Shown here: piece by piece, positions 26,411-35,500 of the stretch | How the letters are laid out: every line of letters starts with the position of its first letter | How positions within the stretch are numbered: position 1 is the first letter of the stretch | Origin: Paenibacillus sp. UNC451MF | GTDB taxonomy: Bacteria > Bacillota > Bacilli > Paenibacillales > NBRC-103111 | Direction: 5' to 3' | Assembly (NCBI RefSeq): GCF_000686845.1 | Contig: NZ_JMLS01000001.1 | Span: 62,001-126,000 of the forward strand | DNA: 64,000 bases | Made by a program: the position numbers and the translations under genes | The notes under the pieces: generated by a model | What the model was told of the DNA's origin: nothing | Database searches by the model: none | Seen by the model: only the letters and a program-made list of their open reading frames with translations

Positions 26411-27031
26411 ATGAATGGATCAAGATGGCAAGGAAAATCGTGGGGAACGCTTGGCGACAGCATCACTGCTGCTTTCGGTTACCAGCCGCTTGTCCAGAAG
26501 GCGGTAGGGTTTCAAGACGTAGTGAATTACGGAGTAAGCGGCTCTCCTATGACGGCGGGTGGAGAAACTGACGATGGCGCCACCGTTCATGTCGGTAAAA
26601 GGATGGATACTTCCCTAGATTGTGTCACTATATTTGCCGGTGTGAATGATTTTCGTTTAAACAAGCCAATCGGAGAACTGGGAACCTTCAATGAAAACTC
26701 ATTTCTTGGGGCATACACCTCCGTGGTGGAGCATATCATCGGGCACAATCCGGATGTAACGCTGTCGTTATGGACTCCTCTTCAGCGGGATAAAGACGGA
26801 TATGATATTCATTATGTCAATGAAGCGGGACATCGCCTGATCGACTACGCGGATGCGGTGAAGCTTATCGGTCGAACGTATTCTCTTCCCGTTCTGGATT
26901 TATACTTCTTGAGCGGATTTACCAAAAATACATTGCCCCAGTACACCTCGGACGGATTGCATCCTAATGAGGCTGGTCATCATCGGATTGCTTTGCTCGT
27001 ATCGGACTTTTTGCAGCAGTTGTCATTGTAA
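26411..27031 (+). CDS. SGNH/GDSL-family hydrolase
   Basis: A 206-residue cytosolic esterase-type protein. Block I is LGDSITA with the catalytic Ser, block II the Gly in NYGVSGSPM, block III the GVND Asn, and block V DGLHPNEAGH with the Asp-His pair. No signal peptide. Within this island it probably removes acetyl or other acyl groups from an imported sugar. GGAGGGC lies before the ATG at 26411; an ATG two codons upstream is less well placed. Confidence 0.85.
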   Translation: MNGSRWQGKSWGTLGDSITAAFGYQPLVQKAVGFQDVVNYGVSGSPMTAGGETDDGATVHVGKRMDTSLDCVTIFAGVNDFRLNKPIGELGTFNENSFLGAYTSVVEHIIGHNPDVTLSLWTPLQRDKDGYDIHYVNEAGHRLIDYADAVKLIGRTYSLPVLDLYFLSGFTKNTLPQYTSDGLHPNEAGHHRIALLVSDFLQQLSL

Positions 27032-27110
27032 GATAGCCGGGAGTCTTCCAAAAGGAAGGCTGGAGTCTATTGAGCGCCCAGTTTTTCAGAAGATGGCTTA
27101 AGGCTGGAGA

Positions 27111-27230
27111 GGTGGGGTATCCCCTGGAGGAGCGAAAGCGTCCGCCTTTGTTATCAGGAAATTACCGCTGTAAAGCGAATAAATTGAAAATTTCCTGATA
27201 ACAACAGCGGCAGGAAGGGGATACCCCACC
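27111..27230. repeat. Long nested inverted repeat
   Basis: Outer arms GGTGGGGTATCCCCT (27111-27125) and AGGGGATACCCCACC (27216-27230) are perfect 15-bp complements. Inner arms TTGTTATCAGGAAATT (27148-27163) and AATTTCCTGATAACAA (27189-27204) are perfect over 16 bp, flanked by CCGC/GCGG. The whole can fold into one 120-base hairpin. Part of it recurs at 54168. Confidence 0.9.
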
Positions 27231-27264
27231 GGAGTACCACGTACGCTTCTGAAGTTCTCGTCAA
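27190..27264 (+). repeat. Dispersed intergenic repeat, copy A
   Basis: The 22-mer at 27190-27211 (ATTTCCTGATAACAACAGCG plus GC) matches 54168-54189 with two differences. GAAGTTCTCGTCAA at 27251-27264 is identical to 54228-54241. The spacing between the two blocks is also the same to within a base. Confidence 0.7.
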
Positions 27265-27268
27265 TTCG

Positions 27269-27296
27269 GAGCCTTCCCAAAGGGAGGCTTTTTCCA
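27269..27296 (+). terminator. Intrinsic terminator
   Basis: AGCCTTCCC and GGGAGGCT form a stem with one bulge around AAA, followed by TTTTTCC. It ends transcripts from the carbohydrate island ahead of asnB. Confidence 0.75.
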
Positions 27297-27387
27297 TTGA
27301 ATCCTATGAGTTTTTTCAACGGTTAAACTCAGATATTACGGCTATTAAAGCGATAAAAAGCAAAAAAAGACGGATTTTAGGTTCCAT

Positions 27388-27417
27388 TTCCTGAACTCGC
27401 TGCGAATATGGTATACT
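27388..27417 (+). promoter_or_regulatory. Promoter of asnB
   Basis: TGGTATACT (27409-27417) is an extended -10 box of sigma-A type. A weak -35-like TTCCTG lies at 27388-27393. The leader is about 50 bases and shows no T-box-like structure. Confidence 0.5.
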
Positions 27418-27475
27418 AGACTATCGAATTATTTCTAACCGTTACTGTACGGACGTTTGAGGAGGAAGCAATACG

Positions 27476-29353
27476 ATGTGCGGGATTACCGGAGCAATGT
27501 ATTTTGAAGATAGAGAACCATCGCAGGCCATGCTGAAAGCGATGACGGATGTTATCGTTCACCGTGGGCCGAATGACGTAGGATTTTGGACTGAGAACCG
27601 GATCGGCTTAGGGTTCAGACGGCTGTCTATCATTGACATTCGGGAAGGGCATCAGCCGATGTCCAATGAAGATGACACGGTATGGATCGTGTTCAACGGA
27701 GAAATTTATAATTACAAGTATTTGCGCCATACCTTGCAGGAGAGAGGGCATCAGTTCAAGACCCACTCGGATACCGAGGTCATCGTACATATGTATGAGG
27801 AGTACGGCGAGGATTGCGTTAAGCAGCTTCGTGGTATGTTCGGCTTCGTCATTTGGGATCGACGCAAAAAGCTGTTGTTCGGGGCGCGCGATCATTTTGG
27901 CATTAAGCCGTTTTACTATTTCAAAAACAGAAAACGTTTCTTATTCGGATCGGAAATCAAAAGCTTGTTGGCGGCAGACGGAATGGATCGCACGATTCAT
28001 ACGGAAAGCTTGCTGAACTATTTGACTTTCCAATATGTTCCTGAGCCGGATACGATGTTCAGAGGCATTCATAAGCTTCCGCCAGGTCATTCCATTACAG
28101 TGACTTATGATGGGGACATGAAAATCCAGCGTTACTGGGACCCTATGTTCGAGCCTGTGGAACGCCCGTTCGAGGAGTATGTCGAGCAGATCCGTGAAGG
28201 CTTGAAGGATTCGGTTATTCATCATATGCAAAGTGACGTGGAACGCGGCTGTTTCTTGTCGAGCGGTATTGATTCAACTGCAATAGCGGCGCACATGCGC
28301 AGCATTGAGCCGATTCGCACCTTCTCCGTAGGCTTTGAAGGGCCTAACAATGAGACGGAAATCGCGCGTCAAACCGCTTCGGCGCTGGATACAGAGCATT
28401 TTGCCAAAATCATAACGCAAAAGGATTTCTTCGATACGCTGCCGAAGGCTGTATGGCATCAGGATGAACCGGTAGCCGATCCATCGGCTATTGCGCTCTA
28501 TCATGTGGCCCAGCTTGCCCGCGAGCAGGTAACCGTGGTTCTCTCAGGCGAAGGCGCTGACGAGCTGTTCGGGGGCTACCGGATCTACCGCGAGCCTCAA
28601 GCGCTGCAGCCAATCGAGCGGCTGCCTCATGCGTTAAAACGGATGATGCATGCCTTGGCACGGCTATTGCCAAATGGGATGTACGGTAGAAACTATGTTC
28701 TCCGCGGAACAACTCCGCTTGAAGAGCGGTTTATCGGTAATGCCAAAATATTCACGGAAGATATGAAAGCCGATATCGTACGGATTGATCGTGAGATGCT
28801 GAGCAGCTATACGAATCCGCTTCAGATCGCGAAGAAGTTCTACGATAAGACTCGCCATTTGGACCCGGTTACACGAATGCAGTACATCGATATGAACCTT
28901 TGGCTGCCTGGAGATATTCTGATGAAGGCGGATAAAATGACAATGGCTCATTCTCTGGAGCTGCGCGTTCCGTTCTTGGACGTAGAGCTTTACGAAGTGG
29001 CCCGTAAAATTCCGGCTCGATACCGGATTGCTGAAGGCACAACGAAATATATATTCCGCAAGGCGATGGAGGGGCTTATTCCCGACAATATTTTGACCCG
29101 TCCGAAGCTAGGCTTCCCTGTACCGATTCGCGATTGGGTGAAGGGCAACCAAGGCAAGGTGATGATGGAGCAAATTGCTGCCAGCGGCATCGAGGATTAC
29201 ATCAATATGGATACGGTTCGTCAAATGCTGGCCAAGCATCAGAACGGTCAAGGGGATTACGCACGCCGTTTATGGACCATTTATATGTTTGCTCTGTGGC
29301 ATGTTACTTATATGGAAGAATTGCCGAGACCAACGCTCGCAGAAGCGTTATAG
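27476..29353 (+). CDS. asnB: Asparagine synthase (glutamine-hydrolysing)
   Basis: A 625-residue two-domain enzyme that makes asparagine, or amidates a related carboxylate, from glutamine and ATP. The N-terminal amidotransferase begins MCGITG with catalytic Cys2. The synthetase domain has the PP-loop SSGIDST (about 262-268) and LSGEGADELFGGY. The length fits the AsnB/AsnO group. GAGGAGGAA lies upstream of the ATG. In some Firmicutes AsnB paralogues amidate meso-diaminopimelate in peptidoglycan, so that role is an alternative. Followed by three genes with short gaps. Confidence 0.92.
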   Translation: MCGITGAMYFEDREPSQAMLKAMTDVIVHRGPNDVGFWTENRIGLGFRRLSIIDIREGHQPMSNEDDTVWIVFNGEIYNYKYLRHTLQERGHQFKTHSDTEVIVHMYEEYGEDCVKQLRGMFGFVIWDRRKKLLFGARDHFGIKPFYYFKNRKRFLFGSEIKSLLAADGMDRTIHTESLLNYLTFQYVPEPDTMFRGIHKLPPGHSITVTYDGDMKIQRYWDPMFEPVERPFEEYVEQIREGLKDSVIHHMQSDVERGCFLSSGIDSTAIAAHMRSIEPIRTFSVGFEGPNNETEIARQTASALDTEHFAKIITQKDFFDTLPKAVWHQDEPVADPSAIALYHVAQLAREQVTVVLSGEGADELFGGYRIYREPQALQPIERLPHALKRMMHALARLLPNGMYGRNYVLRGTTPLEERFIGNAKIFTEDMKADIVRIDREMLSSYTNPLQIAKKFYDKTRHLDPVTRMQYIDMNLWLPGDILMKADKMTMAHSLELRVPFLDVELYEVARKIPARYRIAEGTTKYIFRKAMEGLIPDNILTRPKLGFPVPIRDWVKGNQGKVMMEQIAASGIEDYINMDTVRQMLAKHQNGQGDYARRLWTIYMFALWHVTYMEELPRPTLAEAL

Positions 29354-29367
29354 GGGGAAGTGACTGC

Positions 29368-30105
29368 ATGGGTAATTTTAAGCTGGTAGCCTTGGATATG
29401 GACGGAACCTTCCTAATGGAGGATAAAACCATTTCCGTTGAGAACCGCAAAGCGGTCAAAGCCGCAGCGGAAGCAGGGGTAACGGTGATGTTCGCAACGG
29501 GCCGCGGTATCCCTAATGTCCTGCCGTACGTAGAAGAACTCAATCTGCAATCTCCGATTGTTGCCGTCAACGGCAGCGAGGTATGGTCTGCTCCAGGCAA
29601 GCTGCACAGCCGCAACATGTTCAATCCGGAGCTTATCATCCAAATGCGCGAGCTTGCGCTAAAATACGATACATGGTATTGGGCATACTCCGTTAACGGT
29701 CTTTTTAACAAAGAACGTTGGACCAATAAGGTTTGGGACGAGCAATGGCTCAAATTCGGCTATTACTACGAAGACGAGCCTACCTTGAATGCGATTCGCG
29801 AGAGGATGATCGAGTGGGGGGAAATGGAAGTAACGAATTCCCACCCTTGCAACATTGAGCTCAACCCTAAAGGGATAAGCAAAGCAAGCGGTCTGAGACA
29901 GGTATGCGAATTACTGGGCATCGAGATGTCACAAGTCATAGCAATGGGCGATAGCCTGAATGATGTTACGATGATTCGTGAGGCCGGTCTAGGCGTTGCG
30001 ATGGGGAATGCGCAGGATTCGGTGAAGAGTCTTGCCGATGTCGTAACCGTTACGAATGAGGAGCATGGGGTTGCACGGATTATTGAACAGTATATTTTGT
30101 CCTAA
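29368..30105 (+). CDS. Cof-type HAD-IIB phosphatase
   Basis: A 245-residue cytosolic phosphatase with motif I DMDGTF (Asp10, Asp12), motif II TGRG, and motif IV MGDSLNDVTMI near the C-terminus, framing a type IIB cap. Relatives dephosphorylate sugar phosphates and flavin precursors. The ATG at 29368 follows GGGGGAAG, only 14 bases after asnB; the open frame extends further upstream but without a start signal. Confidence 0.88.
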   Translation: MGNFKLVALDMDGTFLMEDKTISVENRKAVKAAAEAGVTVMFATGRGIPNVLPYVEELNLQSPIVAVNGSEVWSAPGKLHSRNMFNPELIIQMRELALKYDTWYWAYSVNGLFNKERWTNKVWDEQWLKFGYYYEDEPTLNAIRERMIEWGEMEVTNSHPCNIELNPKGISKASGLRQVCELLGIEMSQVIAMGDSLNDVTMIREAGLGVAMGNAQDSVKSLADVVTVTNEEHGVARIIEQYILS

Positions 30106-30140
30106 ACAGAGGGCAATGGAATGAAGCGGGGTGTCTGTCA

Positions 30141-30626
30141 ATGGTCGTAGCAGCCTGGATTATCGTAATTTTATTGTTTGCTGTCGGGATGGCCGGTGCC
30201 GTGTATCCGGTCCTTCCTGGAGCATTAGCTATTTATGCAGCGTTTTTCATCTATGGGTGGATGGTTAGTTTCGAACCGTTCGGCTTTTGGTTCTGGTTTA
30301 TCCAAACGACGATTGTAATTGTGCTGATGGTAGCCGATTATTTGGTAAGTGCGCTGGGGGTCAAAAAGTTCGGCGGTACCAAGGCATCCGTAGTCGGCAG
30401 TACGATCGGGCTGCTGTTAGGTCCATTCGTTATTCCTGTCGCAGGACTTCTGATCGGTCCTTTTCTTGGTGCAGTGATTGGAGAAATGATCGTCGGGACC
30501 GAGTGGAAGCAAGCGTTAAAAGCCGGGGTTGGTGCTTTGGTAGGGTTTTTCTCGGGCTTGGTCGTTAAAGTGATTTTACAGTTATTAATGATTATTTTGT
30601 TCATTATTTGGGTGCTGAAGTTTTAG
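30141..30626 (+). CDS. DUF456 membrane protein
   Basis: A 161-residue membrane protein of the DUF456 family (Bacillus YqgC-like). About five hydrophobic segments contain the Gly-rich repeats KFGGTKASVVGSTIGLLLGPF and GPFLGAVIGEMIVG typical of the family. Function unknown. GGGGTG precedes the ATG. It lies 35 bases after the Cof phosphatase and 33 bases before the flippase gene. Confidence 0.8.
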   Translation: MVVAAWIIVILLFAVGMAGAVYPVLPGALAIYAAFFIYGWMVSFEPFGFWFWFIQTTIVIVLMVADYLVSALGVKKFGGTKASVVGSTIGLLLGPFVIPVAGLLIGPFLGAVIGEMIVGTEWKQALKAGVGALVGFFSGLVVKVILQLLMIILFIIWVLKF

Positions 30627-30659
30627 CAATCCATTCTTTTTCGGGGAAGAGGGAAAGTT

Positions 30660-32336
30660 TTGGCAAAGGATTCACTGGTAAAAGGTACGTTGATCTTAAC
30701 ATTGGCTGCGCTGGTGGCAAGGGCTTTAGGCGTGGTACAGCGGATTCCTCTCATTTTACTGTTAGGCGATATAGGGATGGCGGCATACGGCATCGCGTTC
30801 AACCTATACTCGATGCTGCTTGTTGTAGCTACCGCAGGGATTCCGAGTGCGCTCAGCAAAATGATCTCTGAGCGGACTGCGCTTGGACTCCATGCTGAAG
30901 CGAACCGTGTGTATCGGGCAGCGCTATGGTTTGCCGCCGCGGCTGGTATTGTGATGACGCTGTTCCTGTACGTCATTGCGCCATATTATGCGGAGAGCAT
31001 TATTAATCCGCAGGCGCTGCTTCCTATCCAGGCATTGGCCCCTGCGCTGCTCTTATTCCCGCTGATTGCAATTATGCGGGGATATTTTCAAGGCCGCCGG
31101 ATGATGATGCCAAATGGGCTATCACAAATTATCGAGCAAATTTTTCGAGTTGTCACCTCTGTGGTGCTGGCCTACATTCTGCTTGGACATAGCATGGAGT
31201 GGGCCGTTGCTGGCGCATCGTTCGGCGGTGTGATCGGCAGCGTTGCGGCAGCTGCGGTTATGGTGTATTATGCGATGCGACTGCGCCGCAGTGATGCGTC
31301 CGAACGGACAGCAGTGACTGCCGGCACTGATGCAGCCAGAGAAGGTGTCACGCGCAGCACGCTTTCCTTCAAAACGATTTATAGTCAAATGTTCAAGCTC
31401 TCGATTCCTATCGTTATTTTTTCTATGACGGTTACGCTTATTTACACGATTGATTCGTCCATCGTAACGCTGCTGCTTAAAGATCAGGTAGGAGAAGAGA
31501 ATGCTAGGGAAATTCTCGGAATTCTTGTAGGGCGAGCACAGTCCTTGGCAGGCATTCCGATTATTTTGGCTGTAGCGTTAAGCCAATCGGTCGTACCGAT
31601 CATCTCGTCAGCTTACTCGCAAAAGGACTTGAATCAGGTTTCCGATCAAACCGGCAAAGTGCTCCAGATTTCCATACTGAGCGGCCTGCCTATGGTGCTG
31701 CTTATTTGTCTGGCGGCATCGCCGATCAATGCGTTTATTTTCGGTATTCCGAAGGATTCAGCAATCGTCGAAACGTATGCAGCTCCAATCATTATTGTCC
31801 TTACTATTAGTGCTATTTTCCAAATCGTCATGCAGACGTCCGGTGCGGTGCTCATGGGGATGGGGAAAATGCGTGCACTTATGCTGCATGTAGTTGCTGG
31901 TATTGCAGTGAAGCTGGTTGCCAGCTTTGTATTGGCGCCATCCATCGGCATTTACGGGATTATTGCAGCGACCTGCTTGTGTTTCGTCATTATGACCTGG
32001 CTTAACCTGCGCGTGCTTCGCAAGGAAGTCAAATTCCGTGTCCTTGGAGCACGTCGCTGGACAGGCTTGATGGTTACAACGGTAGTCATGGTCATCGTCG
32101 GCATCGCATTGGATTGGCTGACTCAGAGCTACGTAACCCCATTTGGAAATCTGAGATGGGATGCCTGTATTCAAACGATCATTATTTGTGCCATTGTTGG
32201 AGGAGCCTATCCGCTTCTGCTGTTCCTGACACGAACGATCGGAATATCGGATTTGCAGCATATGCCACGTCCACTTCAGCGCTTAATCGGTCGTGTTGCA
32301 CCGCGACTGCTCCAAAAAGCCAAATCTAATAGCTAG
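30660..32336 (+). CDS. Polysaccharide/lipid II flippase-type protein (MurJ/SpoVB/YtgP family)
   Basis: A 558-residue membrane protein of the MOP superfamily with about 14 helices. The N-terminal ALVARALGVVQRIPL and GIPSALSKMISER motifs are characteristic of the SpoVB/YtgP group, which moves lipid-linked wall precursors across the membrane. The start appears to be TTG at 30660, preceded by GAGGGAAAG. It is the last gene of the asnB cluster and is closed by a terminator. Whether it serves vegetative or spore cortex wall synthesis is not evident. Confidence 0.85.
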   Translation: MAKDSLVKGTLILTLAALVARALGVVQRIPLILLLGDIGMAAYGIAFNLYSMLLVVATAGIPSALSKMISERTALGLHAEANRVYRAALWFAAAAGIVMTLFLYVIAPYYAESIINPQALLPIQALAPALLLFPLIAIMRGYFQGRRMMMPNGLSQIIEQIFRVVTSVVLAYILLGHSMEWAVAGASFGGVIGSVAAAAVMVYYAMRLRRSDASERTAVTAGTDAAREGVTRSTLSFKTIYSQMFKLSIPIVIFSMTVTLIYTIDSSIVTLLLKDQVGEENAREILGILVGRAQSLAGIPIILAVALSQSVVPIISSAYSQKDLNQVSDQTGKVLQISILSGLPMVLLICLAASPINAFIFGIPKDSAIVETYAAPIIIVLTISAIFQIVMQTSGAVLMGMGKMRALMLHVVAGIAVKLVASFVLAPSIGIYGIIAATCLCFVIMTWLNLRVLRKEVKFRVLGARRWTGLMVTTVVMVIVGIALDWLTQSYVTPFGNLRWDACIQTIIICAIVGGAYPLLLFLTRTIGISDLQHMPRPLQRLIGRVAPRLLQKAKSNS

Positions 32337-32371
32337 GCGAGGTACGTTGATAGTATTTCAATAGTTGAGCT

Positions 32372-32418
32372 AACCGTCGGAAAGGGTCAAGAAGACCTGA
32401 AACTGGCGGTTTTTTTTA
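32372..32418 (+). terminator. Intrinsic terminator after flippase gene
   Basis: AACCGTC and GGCGGTT form the outer stem, GGGTC and GACCT an inner one, followed by eight T residues. Confidence 0.8.
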
Positions 32419-32491
32419 TTCAACACGTACGCTGCGTGCTGGAGCTGTGATCTGCCAATTTCGTTAACACACCCGGTTGTATCTCGAATTA

Positions 32492-32500
32492 TGATATAAT
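32492..32500 (+). promoter_or_regulatory. Extended -10 promoter of the hybrid kinase gene
   Basis: TGATATAAT is a perfect extended -10 element about 50 bases before the start codon. No clear -35 is present. Confidence 0.5.
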
Positions 32501-32549
32501 AGTTTAAAATATTAAATCATTCGTATTATTTTTTCTAAGGGGTTAAATT

Positions 32550-35500
32550 ATGCTAAAGAATAGGAAATGGAGCATCAGTTCTAAAATCGCATTAGGTTAT
32601 TTGTTGGTTTTTTTATGTATGGGCCTTTCGATCTTCTTTCTTATGAATCGAATTTATGACCTGCAAAAAGAAGTTCATTTCATTGCTGATCATGATATCG
32701 ACGTGCACAATCTGGCTAACCAGATTGAAAAAAATATTTTGGATATGGAAACCGGTCAGAGAGGTTATATCATCACTGGGGAAAGCAGCTACCTGGAACC
32801 TTATAATGACGGAAAAAAGAATTGGCAGCAGGGCTACCAACAGTTACACGAGAGGCTTACTGATAATCCAGCTCAACAAAAAAAACTGGAAGCTATTAAG
32901 AGCAGCATAGAAACTTGGATGTCTACTTCTGGTGATAAGCTGATTCCGCTGCGTAAAGATAACAAGGCAGAGGAGATTCTCCAATATTACAAGGATGATA
33001 AAGGCAAGCAATATATGGATCAAATGCGATCCCAGTGGGACAATTTCCGGCAGGAAGAGAAACAGCTGACGGCAGCGCGGGTTGCTGACCTGGAGTCCAA
33101 GAACAATGAGCTTCAGACAGAATTGTATTTGCTAATGGTACTGGCGCTCGTACTCTCGGTTATTGGAACAATGACTGTATCCCGTTCCATCGTCCGAACG
33201 ATCCAACAGGTGGTCTCAGCTATTAAGCAAATAGCCTCTTCCGAGAAAAATCTGAACACCCGTATCGATGTGAGGACAAGAGATGAAATTCGCGAACTGG
33301 CGGAGGCGACCAATTCATTGCTGGAAAGCGTTCAGAAGCAGGATTGGTTAAAAACAGGGATTGCTGAGATTGCAGCGATGAACCAGGGTGTGAATAATAT
33401 TGAGGAACTGGCCCGTTTGTTTATTACAAAGCTAGCTTCAACTATGAATGCGTCCTATGGTGCCTTTTATATCCGCAGGGGGCAGGGCGAGCAGCAGCGT
33501 TTTATTAAGATTGCATCTTATGCCGGGGGCGATTCGATAGGCAAGACCAGTGTCCGGTTGGGAGAAGGACTCGTCGGGCAAGCGGCTTTGGAGAACAGAA
33601 TATTGCATTTAAATGATATTCCCGAATCGTATATTCAGATTTCGTCGGGGCTGGGTCAGGCAGTGCCAAAGAGCGTTATTATTACACCTGTATCCTATGA
33701 AGGCCAAGTTGAGGCTGTTTTCGAGCTGGCTTCTTTCGATCGCTTCAACGAGCTTCATCAGGAGCTGCTTGAGCAAATTCGTACTTCTTTCGGTATCGCT
33801 GTAAATAGTGTACAGGGCCGTATGGAGATCGCACGATTGTTAGCCGAGTCTCAAGCGTTTACGGAAGAGCTGCAGACGCAGTCCGAGGAGCTTCAAGCAC
33901 AATCGGAGGAAATGCTCAGTCAGCAGGAGGAAATGAAAGCCTCCAACGATTCTTTAAAGAAATCCGAAGAACGTCTCCAGCGTCAACAGGAAGAACTGGA
34001 GAAGGTCAATACCGAATTGTCCAAACGCTCTTATCAGCTTGAGGCTCAGGTTCGGTTCTCGGAAGAGGTCAATGTGGAGATTGAGCGGCAGAAGGAAGCT
34101 TTACAAAAGCGGACCGAGGAACTTACAACAATGTCCAAGTACAAATCCGAGTTCTTGGCCAATATGTCTCATGAACTACGGACTCCGCTTAACAGCATGC
34201 TCATCCTGTCGCAATTTCTGGCGGAGAATAAGGAAGGCAACCTCAGCAGTAAGCAGGTTGAATTCGCTCATACGATCCATGGTTCCGGAAGTGATTTACT
34301 GCGTCTGATTGACGAAATTCTCGATCTTTCCAAGGTAGAAGCGGGAAAACTCGATTTGAATGTGGATATGACTATCGTTGATGAAATAGCAAGTATGCTT
34401 CGTCGTAATTTCCAACCGGTTGCGACGAAAAAGGGACTGGAGTTCCGCGTCGAGTCAGGGACCGATGTGCCTCCTTACTTCTATACGGACAGTTACAGGC
34501 TGATGCAAATTTTGAAAAACTTTTTATCTAATGCGTTTAAATTTACAGTGCAAGGTCACATTGCACTCCGAATATACAAAACGGAATTTGCGTTTGCTGA
34601 TGTGCCGGGTACAGCCAAACAGGCAGCTATTGCATTTGCGGTAACAGACACCGGAATCGGAATTCCGGAGGACAAGCAGGATATGATCTTTGAGGCGTTT
34701 CAACAGGTAGACGGCACAACAAGCCGTAAATACGGTGGAACCGGCTTGGGACTGACTATAAGCCGCGAGCTCGCACAATTGCTAGGTGGAGAAATAAGCT
34801 TGGAAAGTCACAATGGACAAGGTAGCACCTTTACGCTCTTTTTGCCTGCGGTCACCGATCAGGATGAACAGGTACTGTTACCTATAACAACCAACGAAGT
34901 CGCCGCGGGGGCTGAGTCCGTTTCCGTGGAAACAGCAAGCACCAATAATGTTCCACATATTAGCGATATTGTGATACCACAAGTCGTATTGTCCGATCCT
35001 AAGCTGCTTGCACCAGGTGAGGTTGAGGACGATAGAGAGCATATTGAGGCTGGCGATAGAGTCATGCTGATCGTGGAGGATGATGCGCCTTTCGCGAGCT
35101 TTATTCTCGATATGGCCCGTTCCCGCGGGTTCAAGGGCTTAGTCGCAACACAGGGAGACAAGGGGTTAGCTCTGGCCTACACCTACAAACCTCATATGAT
35201 CATGCTGGATATCCATCTGCCGGTGATGGACGGGTGGACCGTATTGGATTTGCTTAAGCAAAATCCAGAAACTCGCCACATCCCGGTTCATGTACTGTCT
35301 GTTGTAGATGAGCCTCAGCAAAGTCTTGTATCAGGAGCCATGGCTTATTTGAAAAAGCCGGTCAGCAAGGAGATGCTGGAACAGGCATTCAATAGTATAG
35401 AGGATTTACTCAATCGGATTCCTAAGCGTTTGCTTATTGTTGAGGACAATATGCCGCTACGTGACAGCTTAGTAGAACTTATTGCTCATGACGATGTTGC

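Larger units (their letters stand above)
27032..27475. other. Intergenic region with nested hairpin repeat and asnB promoter
   Basis: This gene-free stretch holds a short stem at 27042-27061, the long nested inverted repeat at 27111-27230, a terminator-like stem at 27269-27295, and the asnB promoter. No plausible reading frame with a ribosome site was found in it. Confidence 0.7.

Noticed and set aside
27032-27475. Possible CRISPR or structured riboswitch in the repeat-rich region before asnB
   Set aside because: The repeats are inverted arms, not regularly spaced direct repeats, and no T-box, specifier or known aptamer pattern was seen.
28488-28712. Minus-strand Arg-rich frame inside asnB
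   Set aside because: Shadow of the strongly conserved asnB frame; its Arg/Ala-rich text reflects antisense codons.
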